From an uncultured Muribaculum sp. (GTDB lineage: Bacteria; Bacteroidota; Bacteroidia; Bacteroidales; Muribaculaceae): a stretch of DNA of 44,124 nt. The translations under genes were made by a program, and so were the position numbers. The stretch is from assembly GCA_910587665.1 (NCBI GenBank), contig CAJUMZ010000025.1:1-44124 (forward strand), given 5' to 3'. The notes under the pieces were generated by a model. The model did not search any database, was not told the DNA's origin, and worked only from the letters and a program-made list of their open reading frames with translations. Below, in pieces: positions 8,199 to 17,619 of the stretch. How positions within the stretch are numbered: position 1 is the first letter of the stretch; each line of letters opens with the position of its first letter.

Positions 8199-10382
8199 TT
8201 ATTCTTTATTTTTATGCTCTTCGGAAAATTTTAATAGATATTCTTTCCAATTGTTTTCTGTCATTCCTGATATTTTGTCCCAGTCGTAGCCCCAGTAGTA
8301 AGTGAAATCCGTTCCCGGGTGATAAGTGGATGTGCCAACTATATGATTCTCCATCTCCACGACGTCGTCTATTCCATCGGGACACACAATCGCAAGACGT
8401 GCAATACCGTTTCCTTCGCCTTGGGTGGGGCTGTTGTAGATGAAAAACCGATTTGAATCATCGGCATAAAACGCTGATTCATCACGACGCGGGAAACCGA
8501 AAACGATTTTACGCTCAGTCGTCAATCCGTTATACCTGACAGCGCATTTATTAAGATGCGAGCCTTTGACGAGTGATATTTCGCGTTCCTCGACCACAGT
8601 GTCATTGCCGATCTTTACCGGATTGAATGTCAGTCTGGCGCGAAATGCTTCCGGCCCGTTTTCAAGGACTTCAACTTCCGAATAGCACCAAGGAAAAACG
8701 ATTGAATCATTATCAACCAAGGCAGCTACACCTGCTCCGAGTGTCGGCCCAACAGCAAAGCAATCCATCCCCTTGCCATGGTCTATATGATATGTGAAGC
8801 TGTCTTCAAACTCTTTGGCAGCGGCTTCCGAAATTTTTTTAAGTTCACGCACCTTATCCCAGTTTTCCTGCGAACATTGCGCTCCGTATAGGACATCAAG
8901 CACCGGTTCTCCGAGATACTTGAAGAATATATCATAACCGAATGATCTCTCTCCATTACGCTGCGTGGTGGGTCCATAAGCCCGGAACGCGACTACGTCG
9001 TTTTCCCATGCGAGATCATCGTTCCGCTCGGAATAAACCCTGCCTGAGCATATTCCCATATTCCGGGAATATATTCTTTTGCCGGGATCGTAATCATATA
9101 CATATATCGGCTGTGGCTCAGTGTCGGTCACACGTTCACCGTCACCCTGCGATGTCTTTTGTACGAACAGGCTCACGACCCCTTGACTCAGCCAAAGATT
9201 TTTATCAAATGTCGGTTCCCATGCATCGACACTGAAATCAGTCAAATCCATAATCTCCCATTCACAGGAAGAAGAATCACGCATGGCCATGGACACCTTG
9301 CTGCCACGCTCAGCATCACGGAACATATAATACACACCATCCCCGTCAGTGACAACCTGCGGGCGCGAGACAGGTATCATCTTTGTGCCTCCCCCTGAAA
9401 GAGAGAATGGAGTCTGACGCCGACATATGACTTCCATGTTCCACTTCTTCCCATCGTGGCTGACAAGCCGGTAATTCGGTACAGAGTCATTTGAATCACG
9501 CCAGTAAGTCGCTATCATAGGATTCCCGTCTCTATCTGCGGTCATAGAGGTTTGGTTTATCAACTCTGAATTTTGCGGAATCGACCACGCCACTTCCGCA
9601 TTCCCAGTTGTTATAGGTAGTTTGTAAGGTGTACCGTCGCTTCGTTGCCATGTTTTCCCTCCGTCTTTGGAGCAGGCATAACATAGGTCATGGTTCGTCT
9701 CGACAAGCCAGGTCTCGCGCCATACCCATGACAAATGGATGGTGCCTTTAGCGTCTGTCGCCAGCTGCCAGTAAGCATTGCGTTTCCCTTCACCGTCGAT
9801 CAGCACATCATGGACACGCTGCCAGCTGCGTGTTGTCGTATCATAACGATTCATCACCATATTACCCCTACCCGATGCGCCAGAACGATAGACAAAAATC
9901 AAACTTCCGTCGGGAAGAGAGTGAAACTCGGGATAAGTGACATCAGTCTCATCGCTGCCGATCATTGGCTCAAGTTCTCCGAAAGCGAGTGTATCGGGAG
10001 CGACACTACGGCAATATCTCAGCGAATTCCCGTGATGGTCAAAAGACAGATGCAGATAACCGTCACCGTCGACCGCCATTGATATTACATTATGGGCATC
10101 AGCCACATTGCCATTGTATTGTGTCGGTGACAGCTCCCATGCGGAGCTTCCCGGTTTTCTGCGACCGACCGTCACACGTCCTTCGGGATTGTAAAAACAT
10201 ATATACTGAGTGTCACCCCGGGAAGTCAGTGAATTGGCTCTGAACACAGCCGTGTTCACAGAGGTGGCACTATAGCCAAGCCCGACTTCCGAGACATTTA
10301 CATCGACAGACTTTCCTTCAGCCCCGGGAGTGAAGCAGAAGGAAACTGTCAAAAATACTAATCCTGATAAAAGATTTCTCAT
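8199..10382 (-). CDS. BNR_4 propeller protein with DUF4861-like C-terminal domain (lyase or GH145-like)
   Basis: 727 residues from ATG 10382, chosen because it gives a signal peptide (MRNLLSGLVFLTVSFC); the frame is open 53 codons further up but without signal character. Residues about 30-450 form a BNR_4-type beta-propeller with many aromatic/Asp blade motifs (DGDGYLHLSFDHH, DAKGTIHLSWVW, DRDGNPMIATYW). This fold is found in ulvan lyases PL24/PL25 and in GH145 rhamnosidases acting on Rha-GlcA caps. His97 and His116/117 (ADAHN and DHHGN) lie about 20 residues apart, as the paired active-site histidines do in PL24/PL25. The C-terminal 280 residues, ending in YYWGYDWDKISGM, look like DUF4861. 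Spacing is 10 bases from the GH105 gene and 1 base to galK. A role in opening uronic-acid caps is inferred; lyase versus hydrolase is undecided. Confidence 0.75.
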   Translation of the reverse strand: MRNLLSGLVFLTVSFCFTPGAEGKSVDVNVSEVGLGYSATSVNTAVFRANSLTSRGDTQYICFYNPEGRVTVGRRKPGSSAWELSPTQYNGNVADAHNVISMAVDGDGYLHLSFDHHGNSLRYCRSVAPDTLAFGELEPMIGSDETDVTYPEFHSLPDGSLIFVYRSGASGRGNMVMNRYDTTTRSWQRVHDVLIDGEGKRNAYWQLATDAKGTIHLSWVWRETWLVETNHDLCYACSKDGGKTWQRSDGTPYKLPITTGNAEVAWSIPQNSELINQTSMTADRDGNPMIATYWRDSNDSVPNYRLVSHDGKKWNMEVICRRQTPFSLSGGGTKMIPVSRPQVVTDGDGVYYMFRDAERGSKVSMAMRDSSSCEWEIMDLTDFSVDAWEPTFDKNLWLSQGVVSLFVQKTSQGDGERVTDTEPQPIYVYDYDPGKRIYSRNMGICSGRVYSERNDDLAWENDVVAFRAYGPTTQRNGERSFGYDIFFKYLGEPVLDVLYGAQCSQENWDKVRELKKISEAAAKEFEDSFTYHIDHGKGMDCFAVGPTLGAGVAALVDNDSIVFPWCYSEVEVLENGPEAFRARLTFNPVKIGNDTVVEEREISLVKGSHLNKCAVRYNGLTTERKIVFGFPRRDESAFYADDSNRFFIYNSPTQGEGNGIARLAIVCPDGIDDVVEMENHIVGTSTYHPGTDFTYYWGYDWDKISGMTENNWKEYLLKFSEEHKNKE

Positions 10383-10392
10383 ATTATCATGT

Positions 10393-12720
10393 TCAGAACA
10401 AATCGGGTGTGGATGTACCGTCGCCCCAATGATGGTCTTTAGGAAATGGCTTGCCGCCCCAGGCTTTCTGCGAGGTGGTTGGCATTGCTGCATCACTCCA
10501 GAACGGATGTGTGGCAGGCAGACCGAGGGGAAGGAACGCAAGCGAAGTCATATAGAGGCTGCCGTTGTTGGTGTACCAGTCGGCAACGTTTGGCTGACGA
10601 CCTGCGAAACCGATGGTCAGGAAGCCTTTCTCGTTGAAATTCTCCTTGTCATCAAACATTTTGTGCATCACGGAAGTCAGAGCGTTACGCACTTGCCCAT
10701 TGTTAAGGCCGTGGGGCAGTTTCTGATACCACGCCATAAGAGCCAACGGCTGCATGGTTGCCATTCGGTAAGGGATTGAGCGACCGAACACCGGGAAAGT
10801 GCCTTCCGGAGAGATAAGGCGTTCAAGCACAATGCTGAACTTTTGGGCGCGTTTCAAAGCTCGGTCATAGTATTTGCCATAATGAATGCGAGTATATCTT
10901 CCTGAGTCCTTCATGTTTTGAAGTGTTTCAAGATACATAGGGTGAAACACATAGCTGCTGTAATAGTCGAAGGCAAACGAAGGGCCGTCGGCATACCAGC
11001 CGTCGCCCGTATACCACTCCTCAGTCTTGCGGATTGCCGAGTTTACACGGTATTCGTCGCATTCAGCCCCTACTTTCGCAATGAAACTCTCAATTGTAGA
11101 GGAGAAGAGCAACCAGTTTGTGTAAGGGGGATCAACACGGCGGAGCTGCGTGAACTCCTCAATATAGCGTTGTTTCGTGGCGTCATCAAGCGGAACCCAA
11201 AGGGCGTCATAGCCTCTTATCAGAGATTCTGCGACATAGGCAGCATCGACAAGCGCTTGACCGTGCCCACGCCACAGGAGATAGTCAGGGCTTGCAGGGT
11301 CAACGGCGTTGGCATAGCTTTTCAATGCCCACTCGCGAAGTTGCTTGCGTTTTGCGCCTTCCTCCGTGTCATCATCGGGAAGAGTCAGCCATGGGGCGAT
11401 ACCTGCCATCAGGCGTCCGAAAGTCTCCATGTATGTGACTTTCTTATCGCGACCGTCCCAGTTCGGGCTGACCTCCACAATCATGTTTTTCTGAAGATTG
11501 CCCTCGGCCATATTGCTCAGCACGGGAGCCGCCATATTGTAGGCAAGATCCACCCAATAGGCACGGTCTTTGTTACTGTCTTTCTCGAGGAAGCGTACAT
11601 ATTCGCAGGCTGCAAGAAGAAAAGCCCCTGTCCCGAAGTTTGAGACGGAGTTTTTATCCACCACCTGTCCGGGGATGGCCTTTTCGCCGATGGGCTGCAC
11701 ATAGCCGACAGAACCGTCTTTCTGTAAAGCGGTTTTCGACAGATAGTTCCAACCTTTGCGGGCTGCATCAAGATATTTGGTATCTTTGAGATAGCCGTTG
11801 TTTACACCCCACAGGAGTCCATAAGTGAAAAACGCCGTGCCGCTTGTCTCGCATCCGGGGGCATGCTCGGGGTCGAGCATCGAACGTGTCCACCACCCTT
11901 CGGGTCTCTGGCAGGCAACAACCGCATCAGCCATCTTAACGAATTTATCCTCGAAGAATTTGCGGTTCTTGTAATCGGCGGGGAGATCTTTCAGCACCTT
12001 CGCAAGACCTGCAAGTACCCATCCGTCACCACGCGCCCAGAAGTCTTTCTTGCCGTTCACACTCTTGTGTTTTGGATAGACATACTTGCCGTCGCGGAAA
12101 TAGAGTCCGGTCTCGGAATCATACATTATGCTGTCGCTGACCAGAACATACTCGTAAAGTTTGTCGAGATATTTGCTGTTGCCGGTAAGATTGTGGAGTT
12201 TTGTCATCACGGGCATAACCATGTACAGACCGTCAGCCCACCACCAGTAATCATTCTGCGGCGTTGACATCTCGTATTCCATCACCTCCCTGGCACGCTT
12301 GATGCGTCGGTCGTCGGGAAGGATTCGGTAAAGATCGGCGTATGTCTGGAAACATATCTGCCAGTCGCCGAAAAGCACATGCTCGTCGGTTTCGCCATAG
12401 TTATATTTCCACTTCGAGCGGTCGTTGCTTTTGGCACCTTTCCACTCATTATGCTCCGCCCAGCGCTCGGAATAGTCTTTCCATCCCTCATTTCCGGTCA
12501 GAAAATAGGCTTCCATGTTGCCGGTATGGTAGGCAGCCTCATCCCAGAAAGGATTGTGCTCGGCGGGATGAATGGATTGCCAATGATTGTTGACCTTCGT
12601 TATTATTTCACGTACTTTTTCAGCCTCTTTTTGCTGCGACGGATTGGCAGCCTGTCCAACTGAGGTTGCTCCAAGCAAGGACAATATGCATAGACCAGTT
12701 TTTACAATTTGATTATTCAT
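10393..12720 (-). CDS. GH105 unsaturated uronyl hydrolase fused to DUF2264 (GH154-like) domain
   Basis: 775 residues from ATG 12720, where a signal peptide begins (MNNQIVKTGLCILSLLG, cleavage near GQA-A). Residues about 35-400 are a GH105 (alpha/alpha)6 barrel. The conserved acidic residues are Asp163 in WWADGLYMV and Asp232 in WARGDGWVL, both in the usual sequence context. The family removes 4,5-unsaturated uronic acid left by lyases. Residues about 405-775 match DUF2264 (VEVSPNWDGRD, LLWRGHGQALV, WYADGPSFAFDYYSSYV), the domain of GH154, which I recall as containing beta-glucuronidases. The protein would thus handle both unsaturated and saturated uronic acid ends. Stop and start codons lie 10 bases from each neighbour. 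The order lyase-like, GH105, beta-galactosidase fits removal of uronic caps from galactan side chains. Confidence 0.85.
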   Translation of the reverse strand: MNNQIVKTGLCILSLLGATSVGQAANPSQQKEAEKVREIITKVNNHWQSIHPAEHNPFWDEAAYHTGNMEAYFLTGNEGWKDYSERWAEHNEWKGAKSNDRSKWKYNYGETDEHVLFGDWQICFQTYADLYRILPDDRRIKRAREVMEYEMSTPQNDYWWWADGLYMVMPVMTKLHNLTGNSKYLDKLYEYVLVSDSIMYDSETGLYFRDGKYVYPKHKSVNGKKDFWARGDGWVLAGLAKVLKDLPADYKNRKFFEDKFVKMADAVVACQRPEGWWTRSMLDPEHAPGCETSGTAFFTYGLLWGVNNGYLKDTKYLDAARKGWNYLSKTALQKDGSVGYVQPIGEKAIPGQVVDKNSVSNFGTGAFLLAACEYVRFLEKDSNKDRAYWVDLAYNMAAPVLSNMAEGNLQKNMIVEVSPNWDGRDKKVTYMETFGRLMAGIAPWLTLPDDDTEEGAKRKQLREWALKSYANAVDPASPDYLLWRGHGQALVDAAYVAESLIRGYDALWVPLDDATKQRYIEEFTQLRRVDPPYTNWLLFSSTIESFIAKVGAECDEYRVNSAIRKTEEWYTGDGWYADGPSFAFDYYSSYVFHPMYLETLQNMKDSGRYTRIHYGKYYDRALKRAQKFSIVLERLISPEGTFPVFGRSIPYRMATMQPLALMAWYQKLPHGLNNGQVRNALTSVMHKMFDDKENFNEKGFLTIGFAGRQPNVADWYTNNGSLYMTSLAFLPLGLPATHPFWSDAAMPTTSQKAWGGKPFPKDHHWGDGTSTPDLF

Positions 12721-12730
12721 CAGGATGGTT

Positions 12731-15112
12731 TTAGTATTTAAAGGGTGTATTTTTAATATATATTTTAAAGTCTTTGATTGCTCCTGGGGCTTCGGACTCC
12801 ATGCGTGGGAGGTACTGATAGCCGGCGATGTTGTGCGAGGCACCGAGGTCGATGACCACCGAATGGGGAAATGCCACGCCGGGTGCTGTCTGCCAGTAGG
12901 TGGATTCCTGAAGGTCGAAGGTCTTGTCGGCGGAGCGGTTCACACCTTCGGTGTCCTCGCTGTCGGCATACATCACAGTCCACGGCTCACGCGATAGACG
13001 CTCTCCCTTGTCATTGAGGAGATACATCTCGGCAATTGCGGCTATATCCTTGCCGTCGATAGCATTGACTGCCTCGATGCAGACGTAGCGACCACGGACA
13101 GGGGCGAATTTCACTTCCTGCCAGCCATTGCCGGGCTTGAATGAGCCTGCGAATATTGGATTTTCGCCTGTAAGGTCAAGGTTCTGCCCCGGTTCGCGGT
13201 GGATCTGACGCTTCTTCACAAGCAGCTGGTCGAGTTTCGGCTCTTTCAACCCCTCGGACTTAGCCTCTCGCGGACCGAGAATATCAAAGACGATTATCTC
13301 GTTATCACCTTGTTTCAGCCAGCATCCTGGCATGTAGAGTGTCTGCTGCGGTCCGATTTCCCAGATACGCCCCATCGGATGACCGTTGACATAGACCAGT
13401 CCTTTACCCCATGTCTCGAAGTTGAGGAAGGTGTCGGATGGCTTGCCCTTGATGTTGAATGTGGCACGATAAACGCCTCTCGGCAGTCGACCGTCGTCAC
13501 CCGTCGTAAAAGCCCCTATGGGATAAAATTCGCCAAAAGAGGTGTAAGTCTCATAGGTATCCTCAATGTTGTAGACCTGCCAGTTCTTCAGGTCATTAAC
13601 CCACTTGTGACCATCGCTTTCGACGGTCAGGGTAACATTGTCAGTTATGCCCTTGAAGTCTTTGATTGCACGACCGAAGTTGATGCGCCCCATTGCCTCA
13701 ACAAGAATGTCGAGCTGTGCGCCTTTCTTGCAGGCGGGGAGCATCAGTTCCTTCTCACCGTTGCGGCGGTCGAGCTTGCTGATGTATTTGCCATCGACAA
13801 ATATCTGTGCGTAATCATGAGGGTCGTTAACGGTCAGCAACGTGCCTTCGGCAAGTGCCGGGAGCGTTGTGCGGTAGAGTATCGAGCCGAAGCCCTGGTC
13901 ATATTCCTCCATTGTCTTTATATCGACATCCGATTTCGGCGCGGGAAGGTTGCTGAACAAAGGAGCCACCTCGTCAAAGAGGAATGTCTTTATTTCAATC
14001 GGTTTTATAGTGGCGGGCACCTTTGCCTGCTTTTCTCCGTTCATATATTTGGCGAGTGTCTTGCGCAGTTCCCAATATTTCGGAGTGGTCTGCCCTGACT
14101 CACTTATAGGGGCATCATAGTCGTAGCTTGTCACATCGGGAGCGAAGCCGGGCGAGTTAGCTCCCGCCCAGTGTCCCCAGTTTGTGCCACCGTGAGTCAT
14201 ATAGAGCGAGAACGATATACCCTTGGATAGCATCTCGTCGATACCGGCTATCATGTCGGCGGCGGGGCGTGTCTCGTGGTTGGCACCCCACTTGTCGAAC
14301 CATCCGCTCCAGAACTCGGAACACATCAGCGGAGAGTTTGGACGATGCTCTTTCAAGGAGGCGAACTGCTGGTCGATGTTCGCGCCCGTACCGAAGTTCA
14401 TTGTCCAGATAAGGTCGTCAAGTCCGTTGTTGAGATAGTTGGATGACCAGTCACATTGGAAGAGCGTCACATCCTTGCCGAAATTCTTGCGGAGCATATC
14501 GCGGATTTGCGATACATACTGTTTGTCAATACCATAGGAGCCGTATTCATTCTCTACCTGCACCATGATTATAGGACCGCCGTTGGCGATTGTAAGGTCA
14601 CCAACCTGTTCAGCGAGCGCTTTCTGAAATTTGTCGACGCGCTCCATGAAGAAATGATCCTGCTCACGCAGACGGATGTCTTTCTTTTTGAGTAGCCACC
14701 ACGGCAGACCACCCATTTCCCATTCAGCGCAAACGTATGGACCGGGACGGAGGATGACTTTCATATCGTTTGCCTCGCAGAGCTTGACGAACTCACGCAG
14801 GTCGTTCTGACCTGTGAAATCGAATTGATCCTGCTTCGGCTCGTGGGAATTCCAAAAAGTGTATAGGCAGATTGTGTTCATACCCAATGCCTTGCACAGC
14901 TGTATGCGTTGCTCCCAATATTCCTTGGGGATGCGGGGATAGTGCAACTCGGCGGCTTTCACTACAAAGGGCTTTCCGTTGAGCAGGAAAGTGCCGTCAC
15001 CCGCCTCGAATTTCTGACCGAAACAATTATCCGAGACAGTCGTGGCATTTGAATACGCACAAAAAGCCAATGAAACAAAAATTATCAATATCTGCGGGAC
15101 TATATTTTTCAT
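12731..15112 (-). CDS. GH35 beta-galactosidase with C-terminal discoidin-like domain
   Basis: 793 residues with a signal peptide (MKNIVPQILIIFVSLAFC). The GH35 TIM barrel occupies about residues 35-350. The acid/base is Glu189 in QVENEYGSYG and the nucleophile is Glu266 in CSEFWSGWFDKWG, both at the expected positions. Beta-sandwich domains follow (about 400-620, with RIWEIGPQQTLYMPG). The last 150 residues look like an F5/8 type C (discoidin, CBM32-like) domain, with HSVVIDLGASHNIAGYQYLPR. The enzyme would remove terminal beta-galactose in the periplasm or at the surface. It sits between the GH43 and GH105 genes of the PUL, with 119 bases upstream and 10 downstream. Linkage preference is not readable. 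Confidence 0.95.
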   Translation of the reverse strand: MKNIVPQILIIFVSLAFCAYSNATTVSDNCFGQKFEAGDGTFLLNGKPFVVKAAELHYPRIPKEYWEQRIQLCKALGMNTICLYTFWNSHEPKQDQFDFTGQNDLREFVKLCEANDMKVILRPGPYVCAEWEMGGLPWWLLKKKDIRLREQDHFFMERVDKFQKALAEQVGDLTIANGGPIIMVQVENEYGSYGIDKQYVSQIRDMLRKNFGKDVTLFQCDWSSNYLNNGLDDLIWTMNFGTGANIDQQFASLKEHRPNSPLMCSEFWSGWFDKWGANHETRPAADMIAGIDEMLSKGISFSLYMTHGGTNWGHWAGANSPGFAPDVTSYDYDAPISESGQTTPKYWELRKTLAKYMNGEKQAKVPATIKPIEIKTFLFDEVAPLFSNLPAPKSDVDIKTMEEYDQGFGSILYRTTLPALAEGTLLTVNDPHDYAQIFVDGKYISKLDRRNGEKELMLPACKKGAQLDILVEAMGRINFGRAIKDFKGITDNVTLTVESDGHKWVNDLKNWQVYNIEDTYETYTSFGEFYPIGAFTTGDDGRLPRGVYRATFNIKGKPSDTFLNFETWGKGLVYVNGHPMGRIWEIGPQQTLYMPGCWLKQGDNEIIVFDILGPREAKSEGLKEPKLDQLLVKKRQIHREPGQNLDLTGENPIFAGSFKPGNGWQEVKFAPVRGRYVCIEAVNAIDGKDIAAIAEMYLLNDKGERLSREPWTVMYADSEDTEGVNRSADKTFDLQESTYWQTAPGVAFPHSVVIDLGASHNIAGYQYLPRMESEAPGAIKDFKIYIKNTPFKY

Positions 15113-15231
15113 TTTATTCAGCTATTTCATATAATTTAAGGGTTAATCTTCTATAAAAGTATACGTTTTTCTTTAATATACCACTGTAATTTAAGTCTTT
15201 TTAATAAAATGATATGTAATTATTGTGTTTT

Positions 15232-16392
15232 TTAGAAAGACCAATATTGCCGCCAATGAATCCCAGGTCTACCCTTCTCAAATGTCACAGGTAGCCAGAT
15301 ATGTCTTGAATCTCCGAGGCACTCCGGATTCCAGATGTCAAACATGGCAATATGTTTCCCCGACACGGGATCCATAAATATAAAGTTGCCCTGTCCGCCA
15401 AATGTAATCTCGGATTTTGGCCCGACACACGGGTTTGGAAGTTGTTCCCACTCGCCCATTAAGGAATCCGACATAAATAATCTCGCTTCATTAGGTTTCC
15501 AGCCGGTGCACCCGGATGTAACCATCCAATACTTGCCATCGGCTTTCATCACCATAGGGGCTTCATTATGTCCGGCCGGAGCCACACGGATATATTTTCC
15601 CGTATGACTGAGGTAATCATCGCTCAACTCAGCTATATGCAACGTAAGATTCTCTTCCGATGAATAAATATGGTATGCCTTGCCGTCATCATCGACAAAG
15701 AGTGTCATGTCACGTGACATCTGCCCCTCATTGAAATCACGATTTACAAATAGTCCTTTTGTTACTGCCTCAATCCATTCCGGAGACCAATCTTGATATA
15801 CGCCGGTCTCATCATTACCATTTCTCAAGCCTTCACTGAGATTCAGTGGATATTGTTTTGGATTGACCCTGCCTGACGAAAGGAATGTAAACGGTCCGAC
15901 CGGAGTGTCAGACACAGCGACACCATAGCGGGCCGCCCCGTAGCCTTTTCCTTTAAGCTCGAGATGAAACCACATCACAAACTTTCCGGTATTCTTATTG
16001 TAAACGACTTTAGGCCGTTCGATTATGCATCCCCGCTCTATATCACAGCCCGGTGTCTCAGAAACAGTAAGGGCTAATCCTTCAGGAATCCATGTAGTCA
16101 AGTCATTAGAGGAATAGCAGTTTACACCTTCCTGACCCATACCGGGTGCTAAAGGCCTTTGTTCGCCAAACCAATAGTATTTACCATCATGAAACAGCAC
16201 ACAACCGCCATGAGCATTTATGTGTTCTCCTTCAATGTCAAGCCATCGTGCGCCCTGTATCAGTCCTTGGCTTGACGGAGATATACCACCGCATTCACCG
16301 CGAGCGCAGATAGAAACCATAATCAACGATAATACTACGGCGTATCTGTTTCTCAGTAATGACAGCGAGCATATGAATTTTAGATTTTTCAT
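15232..16392 (-). CDS. GH43 family enzyme, exo-beta-1,3-galactanase type (subfamily 24/34)
   Basis: 386 residues with an N-terminal hydrophobic signal (residues about 15-30). The five-bladed GH43 propeller begins with WLDIEGEHINAHGGCVLFHDGKYYWFGE, split here as INAHGG and YYWFGE, which is the signature of the subfamily that includes exo-beta-1,3-galactanases. The general acid is Glu277 in HNEAPMVM. Gln334 in FGGQGNF lies 57 residues later, where the fungal exo-1,3-galactanase uses Gln instead of the usual GH43 Asp base. Compared with the neighbour at 16573, it carries an extra 40-residue segment around residue 190 (from NLSEGLRNG to NRDFNEG). The pair are tandem paralogs separated by 180 bases holding a hairpin. 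An arabinofuranosidase activity (subfamily 34) is the main alternative. Confidence 0.85.
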   Translation of the reverse strand: MKNLKFICSLSLLRNRYAVVLSLIMVSICARGECGGISPSSQGLIQGARWLDIEGEHINAHGGCVLFHDGKYYWFGEQRPLAPGMGQEGVNCYSSNDLTTWIPEGLALTVSETPGCDIERGCIIERPKVVYNKNTGKFVMWFHLELKGKGYGAARYGVAVSDTPVGPFTFLSSGRVNPKQYPLNLSEGLRNGNDETGVYQDWSPEWIEAVTKGLFVNRDFNEGQMSRDMTLFVDDDGKAYHIYSSEENLTLHIAELSDDYLSHTGKYIRVAPAGHNEAPMVMKADGKYWMVTSGCTGWKPNEARLFMSDSLMGEWEQLPNPCVGPKSEITFGGQGNFIFMDPVSGKHIAMFDIWNPECLGDSRHIWLPVTFEKGRPGIHWRQYWSF

Positions 16393-16412
16393 TTTTATCC
16401 GGTATATAATTT

Positions 16413-16450
16413 AATCAGCTGGCAGTCTATTGACAGACTGCCGACTGATT
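16413..16450. other. Long intercistronic hairpin between the two GH43 genes
   Basis: 16413-16428 pairs with 16435-16450 (14 of 16 positions, two mismatches in the middle) around a 6-base loop. There is no T-run downstream in the operon direction, so it looks more like an mRNA stability or processing element, or a weak attenuator, than a full terminator. It lies in the widest gap of the PUL operon. Confidence 0.6.
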
Positions 16451-16572
16451 AACCAAAAACAATCTTTTACCTATTAATTTATATTCTATTGAAAATACAC
16501 CAAAACAATCCTTTTTACCTTATAAAAAGAATCCAGTCAAGCCATTGCTTTCCTAATTTATACCTATACGTA

Positions 16573-17595
16573 TCAGTCTTCCCCGTTGATGCAATCGAAA
16601 TTCCAGCTTTCACGCCAAGGTATAGTGATTTTATCGTCGGTTATTGAAATCGGAAGCCATACATAACGAGAGTTTTCAAGATCTATCTTATTCCAGCGGT
16701 CAAACATCGCGATATATAAATTATTTTTTCCCATGACCGGCTGAACATAGGTGCTCTGCGCGTAAAATGTCTTGTCGGCATCCTTGCCAGTGCTCGGGTC
16801 ACCGATGACAGTCCAGTCACCCATGATACTGTCGGCGACAGCAAGCTCCGCTTTGTTGGGATCCCAGCCTGTGCATCCGGAAGAGAGCATGTAATATCTT
16901 CCGTCATGCTTGAATACGGCGGGAGCCTCGCGGGCAGCGTCAATAAAATTACGGGTGTATCGACCCGTCGGTCGCAGATAGTCATCCGTAAGTTCATTGA
17001 TGTAGAGGGTCTGGTTGTTTTCCGATGAAGCAAACTGATATGCCTTCCCGTCATCATCTACAAATATCGTCTGATCACGGCTCATTGCATTGTTAGGGCG
17101 AAATGAGCCGAGATATTCAAATGGACCTGTTGGACTGTCAGACACAGCCACGCCGGCAGCGGCCTTGCTATAATCAGCGCTTTCAACATGAGCCCACATG
17201 ACAAACTTCTTGGTTTTGGCATTATAGACCACTTTCGGTCGTTCAAGCACCTTGCTCGGATGGAGGTCATGATCGGTGTCATCAGGCACTGCCGGCAACA
17301 CTATTCCCTCAAATGCCCAGTTGACCATGTCGGGCGACGAATAGCAGCTGACACCGGTCACATCGGTGCGGTAACACTCCCACGTAGCCCAGTCGGGAAG
17401 GACAGTCTCACCCTTTTTGTATTCGCCATACCAGTAATACATTCCATTGTGATAAAGTATGCCGCCACCGTGGGCATTTATTGGATTGCCGGATGTATCA
17501 AGCCATACCTCACCGTTTACAATATCCTTTGCAACGACACCCATGAATGATGACAGAAATATTACAGCCAATAAAAATCGTTGAAATGTGTTCAT
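16573..17595 (-). CDS. GH43 family enzyme, exo-beta-1,3-galactanase type (subfamily 24)
   Basis: 340 residues with a signal peptide (MNTFQRFLLAVIFLSSFMG, cleavage near VVA-K). The sequence WLDTSGNPINAHGGGILYH followed by YYWYGEYK is the GH43_24 signature. The general acid is Glu223 in AREAPAVFKHDG, and Gln280 in FYAQSTY takes the place of the missing Asp base, as described for exo-beta-1,3-galactanases. The SSGCTGWDPN loop is also typical. It would release galactose, or side-chain galacto-oligosaccharides bypassed by the enzyme, from a beta-1,3-galactan backbone. It follows GH16 by 24 bases and precedes a paralog, so endo- and exo-acting backbone enzymes are adjacent. Confidence 0.88.
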   Translation of the reverse strand: MNTFQRFLLAVIFLSSFMGVVAKDIVNGEVWLDTSGNPINAHGGGILYHNGMYYWYGEYKKGETVLPDWATWECYRTDVTGVSCYSSPDMVNWAFEGIVLPAVPDDTDHDLHPSKVLERPKVVYNAKTKKFVMWAHVESADYSKAAAGVAVSDSPTGPFEYLGSFRPNNAMSRDQTIFVDDDGKAYQFASSENNQTLYINELTDDYLRPTGRYTRNFIDAAREAPAVFKHDGRYYMLSSGCTGWDPNKAELAVADSIMGDWTVIGDPSTGKDADKTFYAQSTYVQPVMGKNNLYIAMFDRWNKIDLENSRYVWLPISITDDKITIPWRESWNFDCINGED

Positions 17596-17619
17596 GATTG
17601 AAAGTGAATTAAGTTTATT

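Noticed and set aside
10918..11643. 241-codon open frame on the plus strand inside the GH105-DUF2264 gene
   Set aside because: Antisense shadow of a well-supported gene; no domain seen.
13199..14098. 299-codon open frame on the plus strand, opposite the GH35 gene
   Set aside because: It mirrors the GH35 coding strand, has no recognisable domain and the GH35 protein has all catalytic motifs in place.
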